Source: Apoderus coryli (lineage: Eukaryota > Arthropoda > Insecta > Coleoptera > Attelabidae). From it: a DNA stretch of 64,000 bases. Location of the stretch: assembly GCA_911728435.2 (NCBI GenBank), contig OU452203.1, forward strand, positions 19,736,293 through 19,800,292, given 5' to 3'. The notes beneath the pieces are model-generated. The model ran no database searches, was not told where the DNA came from, and saw only the letters and a list, made by a program, of their open reading frames with translations. A program made the translations under genes and the position numbers. This document shows positions 12,151-23,305 of this stretch, one piece after another; positions within the stretch are counted from its first letter, which is position 1; every line of letters starts with the position of its first letter.

Positions 12151-12202
12151 ACTTTACATTCAGGTAATACGTACAGCAAAGATTAGTGTACATTAATCTT
12201 CA

Positions 12203-12700
12203 GGTACAGGGTAGGCACTTTATTAGGGGACTGTATCTTTTCTCAGAAACTACTGACTAGAAAAAAAAAAATTACTACAAAAGTTTATTGGTTCTCAAGA
12301 TATTTTCTGATTGAGTGTTAGTAATACAGGGCGTCCGAAAAGTGCTGCACCGACATTAACTCCAGAATTTCAAACGGGACACCCTATATATTTTAACATT
12401 TTTAGATGCTTTGAAATAATTAAAGGTAAGTTTCATAACAACTACCTAATCGAATTTTGCGTAGTTTAGAGAGAAATTAAGTGTATGTATTTTTTTTAAC
12501 AAATTTATGATCTCAAGAAAAAATGTTTTGTGCAGTCGCTAATGAGGATTATATCATAAAATTTCCCCAATAACTTAAAAAAAACTACCTTTTAACGATC
12601 TGTAGCAGCTAGGTGGTGTAAATTTATACAGGATGTCGGAGATCGTCCGAAAATTCGATGTGCCATATCCAAGTTTTTTTTATTGGACACCCTGTATTTG
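12203..12700. repeat. Non-autonomous CAGGGT-ended repeat relic
   Basis: The stretch starts with ATTCAGGTACAGGGTAGGCA and ends with GGACACCCTGTATTTG, an inverted pair of the CAGGGTGT/ACACCCTG type seen elsewhere in the window. Further copies of the motif lie inside, at about 12328 (TACAGGGCGTCCG) and 12381 (GGACACCCTATA). No coding sequence is visible. It probably consists of one or more small mariner-superfamily derivatives inserted together. Confidence 0.5.
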
Positions 12701-13104
12701 ATACTTTTTTGTGAAAAAGGTTAAAAAGATCTATCGAATTACATGGCTAGTAGGTACCTTTTTTCTCTCGATATTTTCCTCGATAGATAAACAAGAGTGA
12801 AGAAAATTGAGTCGACAATTTTCTTCAAATTTGTTTCCCTAACCATATGTTTAAGCCACTGAAGATGGGTAATGTGTAGACCAAACATGCATAGCTGGTT
12901 TAAATAAATTTAGATATAATTTATATTAATTTTATCGCAGATGTTATAAGTTCGCCAAACATCGCCAACTACCAATTACTGTTAACCACATTTCATTGTC
13001 CTATGATACTCATGACATCTAAGTAGTCCAGGTTGTACAAAAAAACCAAACAGGATGATATTTTCTAGGGTTGTTTCTTGCGTATAAAAGAAACAAAAAT
13101 CACA
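12701..13104. other. Unassigned DNA before the satellite array
   Basis: I see no recognisable feature. It is ordinary AT-rich sequence leading into the tandem array. Confidence 0.4.
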
Positions 13105-14700
13105 CTCAAACCCCTGGTACATTTTGCGCTATAGGAGTGGTTTCATAAACATTTTTGTAGAGCAAAATGGCCTTCATAATAATGAGGATCGAAAGCTAAA
13201 CAACTTTGCCTCATGAACTTTTCTTTTAGCTCTAATACTTAACGAGTTAAAATGACGGGAATTTAGCTGGCGACCGGGGTGGTTTTGTAAACATTTTTTT
13301 ACAAAAAAATGACCTTATTAAAAGTTTTAGAGGATCAAAGGCTGAACAACTTTACCTTATGCATTTTTTGTTTAGCTCTAATATTTAACGAGTTAGAATG
13401 ACGGGAATTTAGCTGGCGACCGGGGTGGTTTTGTAAACATTTTTTTACAAAAAAAATAACCTTAATAAAAGTTTTAGAGGTTCAAAGGCTGAACAATTTT
13501 GTTTTATGAATTTGTTGTTTAGCTGTAATATTTAACGAGTTAGAATGACGGGAATTTAGCTGGCGACCGAGGTTGTTTTGTAAACATTTTTTTACAAAAA
13601 AATGACCTTAATAAAAGTTTTAGAGGATCAAAGGCTGAACAACTTTATCTTATGAATTTTTCGTTTAGCTCTAATATTTAACGAGTTAAAATGACGGGAA
13701 TTTAGCTGGCGACCGGGATGGTTTTGTAAACATTTTTTTCCAAAAAAATGACCTTAATAAAAGTTTCAGAGGATCAACGGCTGAACAACTTTACCTCATG
13801 AATTTTTCGTTTAGCTCTAATATTTAACGAGTTAAAATGACGGGAATTTAGCTGGCGACCGGGGTGGTTTTGTAAACATTTTTTTACAAAAAAATAACCT
13901 TAATAAAACTTTTAGAGATTCAAAGGCTGAACAACTTTACCTTATGAATTTTTCGTTTAACTCTAATATTTAACGAGTTAAAATGACGGGAATTTAGCTG
14001 GAGACCGGGGTGGTTTTGTAAACATTTTTTCACAAAAAAATGACCTTAATAAAAGTTTTAGAGGATCAAAGGTTGAACAACTTTACCTTATGAATTTTTC
14101 GTTTAGCTCTAATATTTAACGATTTAAAATGACGGGAATTTAGCTGGCGACCGGGGTGGTTTTGTAAACATTTTTTCACAAAAAAATGACCTTAATAAAA
14201 GTTTTAGAGGATCAAAGGCTGAACAACTTTACCTTATGAATTTTTCGTTTAGCTTTAATATTTCACGAGTTAAAATGACGGGAATTTAGCTGGCGACCGG
14301 GGTGGTTTTGTAAAAAATTTTTTACAAAAAAATGACCTTAATAAAAGTTTCAGAGGATCAACAGCTGAACAACTTTACCTCATGAATTTTTCGTTTAGCT
14401 CTAATATTTAACGAGTTAAAATGGCGGGAATTTAGATGGCGACCGGGGCGGTTTTGTAAACATTTTTTCACAAAAAAATGACCTTAATAAAAGTTTTAGA
14501 GGATCAACGGCTGAACAACTTTGCTTTACAAATTTTTCGTTTAGCTCTAATACTTAACGAGTTATCAGAGAATTCAGCTGGCGTGGGTGGTTTTGTAAAA
14601 AAACATTTACAAAAAAATGACCTTAATATAAGTTTTAGAGGATCAAAGGCTGAACAACTTTGCGTTATGAAATTTTTTTTGCAGCTCTATACTTATTGAA
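13105..14700. repeat. 146-bp tandem satellite, about 11 units
   Basis: The segment GACGGGAATTTAGCTGGCGA recurs at 13254, 13400, 13547, 13693, 13839, 13985, 14131 and 14277, with a variant at 14423. The period is 146 bp with only 1-bp deviations. Each unit also carries GGTTTTGTAAACATTTTTT, AAAAAAATGACCTTAATAAA and TTTTCGTTTAGCTCTAATAT blocks. Internal units are about 95% alike. The first (13105-13250) and the last two are more diverged, as expected when unequal exchange homogenises the middle of an array. No long open frame is conserved. Confidence 0.95.
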
Positions 14701-16290
14701 ACACGTATCGTTTAATATTTTAATTACAAGAACTTCGTATTGTGGAATAGACATCTTTTATTGTCCTCGCCACTATGGATTTTCTAACAAAAAAAACAAT
14801 TAGCTTACATTTGACCCCTACGTAAACTGTCCAGACATGTTATTGCAAACTTTACTTTCTATTATCCTATAAATCCTTATATCCTTAACAGTCATCACAT
14901 GACAACAATATGTTATCTTGTATTGTTACAAAATACCTGATGAGATTTACCTTTTCTACTGTCTGCTACACCTTTTGAATACCTCTGTTGTATACAAGTA
15001 AGTGGTTCTTGTAGTTCTTACAATTGTTTCATATGTTCCTGTCCTGTCGTAAGTGATGTATGGGCCACAAATACTGGCGCCATACGTTTTTGGCAATGCG
15101 CCCCATGCCTCATAGGTATATGGTAATCTTATACAGCATGGTTTACCACCTATTTTCTGTGTCTATATATTATAAAGCTAACCAAAAGCGCAAAAAAAAA
15201 TTTTGAACAAGTACCTAACAGGAAAATTCAATTTATAAAAAATGATCTACATGGCTTTCGAATCCCCCTGAAAATTCCTTTATTATTCCTGAACGTCATA
15301 CAACTCATATTGGCATAGCGCAATACCTAAATATTAGGATAATCTCCAACCTTCTTGCATCTTTAGATAAATCTTTTGTAAAATTTGCCAGGTCTTTATT
15401 CTGAATGCAATTGCAATCCCTTTTACTGTAATATCGGCTTCAGCACTGCTTTTATTTATGCTTTGCAACTTTAAAGTATTGTCTAACAAGTCCTATTATC
15501 ATCAAATCCCTCTTCCTCTTCTCTTGCTCAAGCTTGACGACTCTCTTTGTCAATACAGAATTTCTGAGGACTTCCTCGCCATAGCCAACTATTTTCCGAA
15601 TAAATAGACGAGAATTAATACTAATATGGGCTGGAGCGCAACCATGCATGATCAAAGTTGATTCATAATTTTTACAAGAACATCAACTAGAAAATATACT
15701 CCAAACTATTAAATTCGAGTCGATTTTCATCCAAGGCCATATGTGATTATTAAGCAAATTCCTGATATATTCTCTTGAAACGATAGCCTCATCAGTAGAC
15801 AAAATCCCGAGGTAGTTTATTAATTTTAATTGAAATTAAGGTCATCTTTTACCAGGGCTACATTTGTAAGTTTTTGAAAACGTCCACAGACGACAGACGT
15901 TCTTCTCTAGGTATAACCCAGCTTAAAGCATCTGAGCTTTTAACCCATTTGGAAGGCCATGTGCATACAGTGGCAGTTTTTGCCATTTTGTTTACTTCCC
16001 TGTTTTAAGTTTTCCAGAGATTAAAAAATATTAAGGGTAAAACTCTGACAATAAAAATATAATTGTCAATATTACTGCATAGGACACAAGCTGCTACTTT
16101 ATTAGTATTAGTTGTAGATTTTAGTGGAGTTGTTTAGGTCCTTTTGCCTCTCTTACTATGACTATAGAACGCTATAATTCAAGCCCTAAGAAACTATCCT
16201 TAATGTCACTGTCTTCGCATGTCGTTTAGCATGCAAATAGCCCTTCATAATATTATTGTTCTGTCTAAATTTCACAACCCTTCCGTGGCT
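14701..16290. other. Unassigned DNA
   Basis: No gene is recognised. A minus-strand frame at 15452-15655 contains HGCAPAHISINS, faintly like the (D)GAPAH motif of mariner-superfamily transposases. The downstream catalytic motif is not visible, so I leave it unassigned. Confidence 0.35.
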
Positions 16291-16685
16291 TCACAACCCT
16301 GGGTGGGTTTTTGCCGACTCGACCACACGTCACTCTCATTCCCTATCAAGCTTCCGATCGTGGCCATCTTCAATTTCCATGGGTTTTAGGTTTTTTGTAA
16401 TATTATCTCTCTACCTGAGGCGGAGTAGACTCAATGGACGTTTTCCCCCCGAAACCTCCTGCCAAACCAGTTGTACCATTCTATCATTTGGCATTCTTTT
16501 AACGTGTCCTGCCCACTGTAGTCTCCTGGCCTTTACTTCGTTTCTTATGTTGGTATCAGTGTGGAGTTCTTGGTTGGTTTTTATTCTATACTGCCTTGAG
16601 ACATTGAGTCGTTTTTCGCTTGCAACCGTCAGTGTCCAGGTCTCACATCCATATATTACGATCAGCCTTATAATCGATCGATATT
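16291..16685 (-). mobile_element. LINE ORF2 C-terminal region ending in the natural stop
   Basis: The minus strand reads IYGCETWTLTVASEKRLNVS, RRLQWAGHVKRMPNDRMVQL and SGGKRPLSLLRLR, then a premature TAG, and after further decay VESAKTHPGL followed by TGA at 16291-16293. This is the typical LINE C-terminus: YG.E.WTLT, then RLRW.GHV.RM, then GGRRP.GRP, then AKTHPGL. The element is 5'-truncated, and one internal stop disables it. The long + strand frame 16256-16777 is its shadow. Confidence 0.8.
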
Positions 16686-16775
16686 CCCCAATGCCAGTGT
16701 TGCCTTCTATTCCTTTTGATCCGTCAGTATACCATACGGATGTGTTCTATTTAGCCTCTGCCCGCCACTTCCTAT
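16686..16775 (-). mobile_element. Short LINE ribonuclease H fragment abutting another LINE
   Basis: The minus strand reads SVWYTDGSKGIEGNTGIGEY, an RNase H start motif (YTDGSK...GIG.Y) of the Jockey/R1 type. It directly joins the LINE C-terminus at 16291-16685, which belongs to a type that normally lacks RNase H. The junction therefore looks like one element inserted next to or into another. Confidence 0.6.
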
Positions 16776-17474
16776 AATCTTTCATATAAATATAACTTAA
16801 ACTTTACTTTTGCTGAAAAATTACCTTTTAAAATATTTCACAGACGTTTATTACATGGCCTTTGAAAAATCACAAATCAACAATTTAAGAGTAGTAATAA
16901 TTGGTTTTACTTGAGTGAAATTGGTGCAAATGGCCAACAGCCACAGTTCATGTCCTTTTTGGTCCTTCCCAACACTATACACTTTCTGAAATAAATAAAA
17001 TATCTGTTCGTCATTTCAGTCACAGCGTATATATGAGGAACAATATCCGTGTCCAATTATTGCTATTATTTCGAACATTGTTATTGTAAGTATCATGCAC
17101 TTAGACATGTAATTATCTCGGTGAATACATTTTATTTATGAGCAATTGGATCTTTTGTTGTTTTGTGACAGTTTCTGTGTATAAACATTTGTGTTATGTC
17201 TATGTTATGTAATAGGCGTGGATTAATAATTGTAATTGTGTAAAAAATCACAGCTAGAATCGCTGGAGTTTAGTTAAACAAACCTTTGAACAAATAAGTG
17301 GGAACTCTTTATCAGTTTTCCCGACAAAGTTTCATTGTCTAGAGGCATCTGACATCAATTTACTATACCTACCTACTAAAATATCATCAACTTCTTTATC
17401 ATATTCATTTCTCGCTATAATCTGATCCCAGCGGACATCACTACACAATAACAATGTAAATTAAAAAAATACTA
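16776..17474. other. Unassigned DNA
   Basis: AT-rich sequence with no recognisable coding or repeat feature. Confidence 0.4.
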
Positions 17475-17935
17475 CAACATCCATCCATCCAGCAACTCTC
17501 CATTAACCTGTGAAGTTCTTTGGCATCTAACCTCTGCTTAATTATAACGAAGAAATGGAGCCTCTAGTCGGTCGTTCCAAAACAAAACCAGGAGTCGGTT
17601 GTTCCCTCGAACAACACTGCCCTTGAACTCCTCGCCGACGATTCAGGGGAGCTCAAGTGAATTGTCGCCGTCCGGTCTAATACTCTCCATTACCCTCTCC
17701 ATTAATGGTCGCCAAATACTACCCCCCGTCAACCACCCTTCCAAAGAACCTCGCCATTCAAGGCAGTCCTTAAGAATCTGAGTGCACCTGCCGCTCTAGA
17801 GCCGGAAATTCGGGAGAACGAACAAGGGCTAGCGGACTATCAACTAAACAAACCAACTAAAACGGAAATATGAGAACAAACACAAAAAGGTAAGTCATAA
17901 CGACTTGAAACGCATAACGCCTATCAAGATGTCCA
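17475..17935 (+). repeat. ~450-bp dispersed repeat, copy 1
   Basis: This shares most of its sequence, in the same orientation, with 19784-20225. Shared segments include TTAATTATAACGA, ATGGAGCCTCTAGTCG, CTCGCCGACGATTCAGGGGA, CCGCTCTAGAGCCGGAAATT and CGACTTGAAACGCATAACGC. It is GC-richer than its surroundings. Copy 1 has small insertions relative to copy 2. I do not recognise the family; it could be an element's untranslated region or a SINE-like unit. Confidence 0.85.
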
Positions 17936-18149
17936 GATAGTTAACTTTTAACGTTAGCGACATTGTTACAGATTCGATGTTAGGCTGCAACTATTGGTAA
18001 TGATCTATTATATAGCAGTTTGTTGTTGCCCCAGTAATGATTTGCTTCCTATGTTCTCGGTTAGGAATATGGTGCTCTGCAGAGGCTGCCTACCCAGTCA
18101 ATTCAGTCTCTCATCACCCTCGATTTCTGAATGCACTGGAACCCATATC

Positions 18150-19110
18150 AAGTTTGGTTTGGATTTAGACCGTTTCAGCTATAGAAAATTTTATAAATAG
18201 CGTTATAACAGCTTTTGTGAGTTGGAGGTTTGTGGAGGCTTCTTTTCTTGATTTAACAAAGGCGTTTGATTGCGTCTCACACGATATTTTGTTGGGTAAA
18301 CTCGAGCGATACGGTATGAGTGCGGATTCGGTTCTTATCAGCCCTTGTGGAGTCCCACAGGGCTCGGTGCTCGGACCTCTACTGTTTTTGATATTTGCAG
18401 ACGATTCAACTATTGTCGATGTTAGACTGTCGAGTGATGTTCTGCCTTCCAGTATGATTAATTCACAGTCGAGGGCTGCTGACTGGTTTGCAGCTAACAA
18501 ACTCTGTATGAATGCAAATAAAACAGCTACTAAAATATTTACATTATGTCAGACGGATGTTTCGGTTTCTGATAGTCTGGTAAAGTTTTTGGGTGTCACT
18601 TTGAACCAAAACCTAGGCTGCCAAGTTGTCTAACGTTGTGCTCTTGTTGTGAAGCTTGAAGGGTGAAGTCTCGTTTAATGTTTTGAAATATTATGGCCTT
18701 TTTCACAGTGTGGCTTCCTATGCTTTGTTAATTTGGGGACACTCTTGTCATACCAGTCGGGTATTCGCAATCCAAAGACGAGTGGTACGAATAATGACAG
18801 ATTTTAAGTTTAGAGAGATGTCTCTATATATACAATTCAATAAATATGTATGTGAAAAATAATTACAATCGGTACATAAAGCATGATGAAGTTCACAACC
18901 AAAATACCAGAAACAGACATGACATGCTTCCTGAATATATGAGGTTGAGTAGAAGCATGTATCAGATAGTTTGAAAACACTGAGCCTTTCAATGCTCAAA
19001 AATAGATTAAATCACTACTTAATTCATCAGGCCTTTTACTCCATGTAGTATTTATGACTTGTGTAAACCTTTATTGGTATTGCCATGTAATAAGAATAAA
19101 TAAAGAAGTT
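18150..19110 (+). mobile_element. 5'-truncated LINE: reverse transcriptase to 3' end
   Basis: From 18150 the + strand shows FGFR, AIENFINSVITAF, LDLTKAFDCVSHDILLGKL, CGVPQGSVLGPLLFLI, FADDSTIV, and FLGVTLNQNLG, which are RT motifs of the non-LTR type. The FADD box holds the two catalytic aspartates. After stops and frameshifts near 18633-18656 it continues with KYYGLFHSVASYALLIWGHS and QRRVVRIM (18656-18862), then LPEYMRL with a tail. It ends near AATAAATAAAG at 19093-19103. About 35 residues between LGPLLFLI and FADD are missing, so the active site is damaged as well. Confidence 0.88.
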
Positions 19111-19783
19111 ACACCCCTGATTGTCCGCCAAATCCCTCAGTTCTCTTCGGTCTTCCCACATTTGAGTCAAAAATTTAACGCTAAAATACAATCATCATAT
19201 AAACTACTTCAAATCAGTTATACCTATGTTTTTATTTTAGTACACTTTGTCGGTAATATGAAGAGTGAAATATATAACCGCAAATTTCCTGGCATTGCTA
19301 CTGTCCGAGCAAAGCAAGTATCAAAGAGATTGCAGAAAAAAAAAAGGGTTGGATACCTACATTACATCAAATTAAACGTCTCTTGTAGATTATTACAATA
19401 ATACAACCGATTTTTATTGTGTATATAGTATTATAGATGATTGAAGCCCATAAAAAAATAACCAAGATTCATTCATAGAAATAATGTTAGCGAATATAAA
19501 AATGTTCTACTAAAGCATTCCAATGCGTTCAGTTTATGTATTAACATGATTCAGGGCGAAGGATGATAACTACATTAAAAAGAAGTATAACTGGTAAAGC
19601 TCAAGTATATTAGATATAGTAATTGTGTTCTTTAACGAAAATGTAACTAATTTTTTTCTGCAAACAAAATACACTGTGTCCCTGACAGAAGTAACTAAAT
19701 ATCATGGAATTTGGAAACTGCAGGAGATCCAATTAAATTAAAGAAATACTCCAACATTGGAGTACAAAATTTTGAAAAAATAA
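19111..19783. other. Unassigned DNA between LINE and repeat copy 2
   Basis: AT-rich sequence. I recognise no motif; the overlapping small open frame 19054-19401 starts inside the LINE tail and has no known domain. Confidence 0.4.
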
Positions 19784-20225
19784 TCCATCCCAATCCAGCA
19801 ACCTTCCATTAGCCTGTGGAGTTCTTTGGTATCTAATCGCTGCTTAATTATAACGAGGAAATGGAGCCTCTAGTCGCTTGTTCCAAAACAAAAACAGGAG
19901 TCGGTTGTTCCCTGGAACGACACTGCCCTCGAGCTTCTCGCCGACGATTCAGGGGAGCGCAGGTGAATTGCAGTAGAAGTATCCAGCGTCGCCGTCCGGT
20001 CTAATAGACTAGAACCACTCTCTCAACGGTCGCCAAATACTACCCACCCTTCCAAAGAACCTCGCCATTCAAGGCAGTCCTTAAGAATCCGAGAGCACCT
20101 GCCGCTCTAGAGCCGGAAATTCGGGACAACGAACAAGGGCTAGCGTACTACCAACTAAAACGGAAATATGACAACAAACACAGAAAGATAAGTCATAACG
20201 ACTTGAAACGCATAACGCCTATCAA
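19784..20225 (+). repeat. ~450-bp dispersed repeat, copy 2
   Basis: The second copy of the unit at 17475-17935, in direct orientation and roughly 90% alike by eye. It contains a 10-20 base insertion (GCAGTAGAAGTATCCAGC) near 19968-19985 that copy 1 lacks, and lacks some of the bases near 17700-17730. The two copies flank the LINE fragment at 18150-19110. Confidence 0.85.
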
Positions 20226-20477
20226 TAAATTATATTTACGCTGACATCAGGTAAGCGCAGTTATTATGAAAAATATTAATTACACTTTAATTAAGGTTTT
20301 TTAGGAAACAATACTTATAAACATATCCTATATTTTATGCAGTTGACGAAGTATCCCTATTAATTTTAGCTACCTATTAAGTACATGACTTTATTACATG
20401 AATAAAAGGCGTCTGCTCCACAACATCCAAATATATAATCTTGAATCTTCTTTACATTAGGTTATAGTTACCATACA

Positions 20478-20508
20478 TGTTTCGGAACAACAATTGTTCC
20501 ATCATCAG
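20478..20508 (-). other. Hammerhead-ribozyme-like core, left arm
   Basis: On the minus strand CTGATGA (20502-20508) is followed by GGAACAATTGTTGTTCC, able to form a 7-bp stem with a TTG loop, and then GAAAC. This matches the catalytic core layout CUGANGA - stem II - GAAA. Stems I and III are not convincing by eye, so function is uncertain. Confidence 0.4.
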
Positions 20509-20881
20509 TGGCTTTTTACAAAACTTAGTAGTTTAAGTGGTCAAAACACATACATTTGCTAAAAATTTATACAATATTATAAATAACACACATTTGGAAT
20601 TATGGTTACTATACATTACCATTTTATGGAAATTTTTTTAATTTTGGTTTTTTGAAGAATACATATTTAAAAGTTTATTTGATTTTTTCTTTTTAAATAT
20701 TATGATCTTCGATATAAAGAGAGGTATATAATTTTTATTTTCTGAAAACAACTAGTTTTTAGTAATTTTGGTTTAGAAACTGTTGGTTTGACATGATGAA
20801 ATTATAGGTTAAGTTTTATGTGCTTATTTAAGATATATTGTAGGGCAGTTGAGGCTAGCTACTAAGTTTTGTAAAAAGTCA

Positions 20882-20911
20882 CTGATGATGGAACAATTGT
20901 TGTTCCGAAAC
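20882..20911 (+). other. Hammerhead-ribozyme-like core, right arm
   Basis: The mirror copy of the left-arm motif: CTGATGA at 20882-20888, the 7-bp stem II, and GAAA at 20907-20910. Core bases are intact. Downstream CATGTATGGTA offers only a one-pair stem III next to a possible NUH cleavage triplet (GTA), which is weak. Confidence 0.4.
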
Positions 20912-20997
20912 ATGTATGGTAACTATACTCTAATGTAAAGAAGATTCAAGATTATATATTTGGATTTTGTGGAGCAGACGCCTTTTATTCATGTAAT

Positions 20998-23034
20998 GAA
21001 CCCGTCCTCGTTGAAGATGGATTACTTCAGAAAATATGACTTTATTTTATGTTATGCTTCACCAGATTGAACTGGCACAAGCCGCCACTGCTTTGGATGA
21101 CGTTTTTGCTCTGGGTCTAATTTTTCGGTAATTATAATTAATAATACGGAAACACTATCGCGAAATAAATATAAAACACTTTTTTAATATTTTATTTTAT
21201 CAACGGTATTTATTTATTATTTATCGATTGAAATTTCAAATAAGCCATAGTTAACAAGAAATAAATTTCGCCACAAATTGTATACGGAAACATATTATAA
21301 TGTCTTAGATTCTTTAATAATGAATATAGAAAGTGTATAGATAAAATGCATTTGAATTGGTGGGTAAGCGAAACAAAATAAAAAACCGCATTACCTAGTC
21401 TTTTTTATTATTCCAAGTACTTTTTATGTTCAATATATAGTCAATCATGGTTAGTTACGTTTTTTTTTTTATTTAAAAAACTGTAATAACTAATAGCAAT
21501 AAGTTGTGTAAACAGAATGAGCACAAGTTCAACCGATAGGACTTCATATCAATCAGATTGTTCTAAGGTTTGAATTAGATCAGAAGGATCAAGCTGTGTG
21601 TATAATTTATTAAAATAACAGCAGGACAGGAAAGTAAATGAAGTGCATATTTTCGCGAAAAAAGAAGTCATGGCTAGTTTGAATGGTGCCAGTTCTTATA
21701 GAGCATGATACGATGTGCTCTCTTAGAGGGAAATTAAGTGCTCACCGCAAATTTCTCGATAACTTTTGAAATAGAATGATAACGGCCTCGCATGGATGTC
21801 GGTGTTCCTCACGCGTGTGTAGAAAAGTCAAATTTACGCCGGCCTTAAATAATATCGAAAGTTAGTAGAACGATTATTAAAAAAGGAATTTAAATGGAGG
21901 GCAATAAATTTTCGTTTAAAGATCCTAACTGAATTTACCGTATTTTTAATGCAAAAATAATTGTTAAGGAATTAGGATTTCGGGTACGGTCGACTTCAGG
22001 GACAGTGGAATCTTCAGGTTTTTTGTGTTTTATTAGAAAGACAGCAATTGAAATAGTACAGGTGAGCAAAACTCGATGTCCCAGCTCTGTTAAGAGAAAA
22101 TGAAAAACGATAGAAAAATTCTGAAAAGAGATTCTTAAATGGGATTAAGTAAGCTCCATTTTAACGTATATTTCATTATGTTTCCAAATTTGGAAACTAA
22201 AATAAATGACGTCAACAACTTTTTTTTCCAGAAACATACCTGTATTTTCATACAGTTTAAGACCTAATTTTTCTAAGCAACTTTTGTAAAGAAAAAAATT
22301 CATTCATTCGTTAAAAAATTAAAAGAAACTGGGTAGGTACAATCCCAATCAGCTTTAATAAGAGCTGAAGCACGCTCATAATCTGAGCTGTTGAATCCTA
22401 TATACAATTGCGTGTCGTGAGAGTATGCTTCAACCCTTGCCTGCAGTTTTTCAAGAAAATTCATTTCTAAATAAAAGCACCAATAAAGAATGTTTAGGTA
22501 AATGCAAATATTGTTAAATTAGAATCTCTACTTCACTGGTTTTGGTTCATCTTTCATGTAGGTAGAGGATCTACATAAGCGCATATGGCACACTAATGAC
22601 TTTGTTTGAATTATTAATTTATCAGAATTTCATGCGAGTTTCGATTCTGATCAAGGAACGAACGAACGAAATATGATGACAGGATATATGGATGGATGTA
22701 CAATATGATGCGAGAGGCTGTTGCTCTTTATTCGAGCGTATGTAATTGTCATTTTGGGGTCTCATCGTTTAGAAGTGATATATTGATGTTGAGGAAATTT
22801 ATTCCAATTTCCCGAGTAACGATTTTTAGAAGGCTTGTAATTCTCACTACATACTTAAGGATAATATGCAGTACACATTACATTTGGCAGATTCAAGTAA
22901 GAAAACGATGACGGTGTGTCTAGATTTTTGGACGCTAGTGATGTTTTCCATAATTTTTAATTTGTAGAGAATTTGCACAAATTGACTGATGCCGGTGCAT
23001 ATTATGTAGCTGCACTTTGATTCGTTACGTGGAC
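20998..23034. other. Unassigned DNA
   Basis: No gene is recognised in about 2 kb. Small frames such as 22696-22911 have no known motif. A patch at 21650-21890 is slightly GC-richer and may be an old repeat. Confidence 0.4.
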
Positions 23035-23305
23035 CGATAACCAAGTAAGGGAGCCGCTGGTTTTAGCCAGACCGAGAACACTAATGGACGCGCTAACGAA
23101 GGCATCGGAAATGGAAGCTGCCACACAGAGTTCCAGGGTCACTATGCGTGTTCGTCTATTGGATGGAGAAGACGACGCGCTGAAACAAACAGAGGACAGG
23201 AAGAAACGTCCAATTCGATGCTGGAACTGTGGAGAAGAGGCTCATATCCGAAGCAGCTGCAAGAAAGAAGGCAGCAAGGAATCCACTCGGCCGTCAAAAA
23301 ACTAA
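23035..23305 (+). pseudogene. LTR-retroelement Gag fragment with CCHC zinc knuckle
   Basis: The frame reads REPLVLARPRTLMDALTKAS, then EMEAATQSSR, and ends with CWNCGEEAHIRSSC, a C-X2-C-X4-H-X4-C zinc knuckle. That is the nucleocapsid motif of Gag proteins in LTR retrotransposons, used to bind element RNA. The preceding REPL..ARP.TL..AL..A.E.E block is typical of insect Gag C-termini. The frame stops at 23305 with no protease or Pol region following. This is a fragment about 85 residues long; whether it is Ty3-like or Pao-like is not resolved. Confidence 0.78.

Larger units (their letters stand above)
20393..20997. mobile_element. 605-bp foldback element with 139-bp inverted arms
   Basis: Arm 20393-20531 is the reverse complement of 20859-20997 with about four mismatches over 139 bases. 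The ends read ATTACATGAATAAAAGGCGT. The 327-bp AT-rich middle encodes nothing. Each arm carries a hammerhead-like core (listed separately). The arms are so alike that the element is either recent or maintained by gene conversion. The family is unknown; Penelope-like terminal repeats or a MITE are both possible. Confidence 0.85.

Noticed and set aside
13105..14700. CRISPR-like array
   Set aside because: The repeat is 146 bp and contiguous, without unique spacers; the context is an insect nuclear genome.
15452..15655. Transposase from an HGCAPAH string
   Set aside because: No second catalytic motif or inverted repeats nearby; the match is too short.
16256..16777. 173-codon open frame on the + strand
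   Set aside because: The minus strand encodes recognisable LINE C-terminal motifs over the same bases, so the + frame is a shadow.
17475..20225. LTR retrotransposon with two LTRs
   Set aside because: The interior holds a non-LTR reverse transcriptase, and no TG...CA ends, primer-binding site or polypurine tract is evident.
23035..23305. Host zinc-knuckle (CNBP-like) gene
   Set aside because: Only one knuckle is present, and the preceding REPL..ARPRTL block is typical of retroelement Gag.
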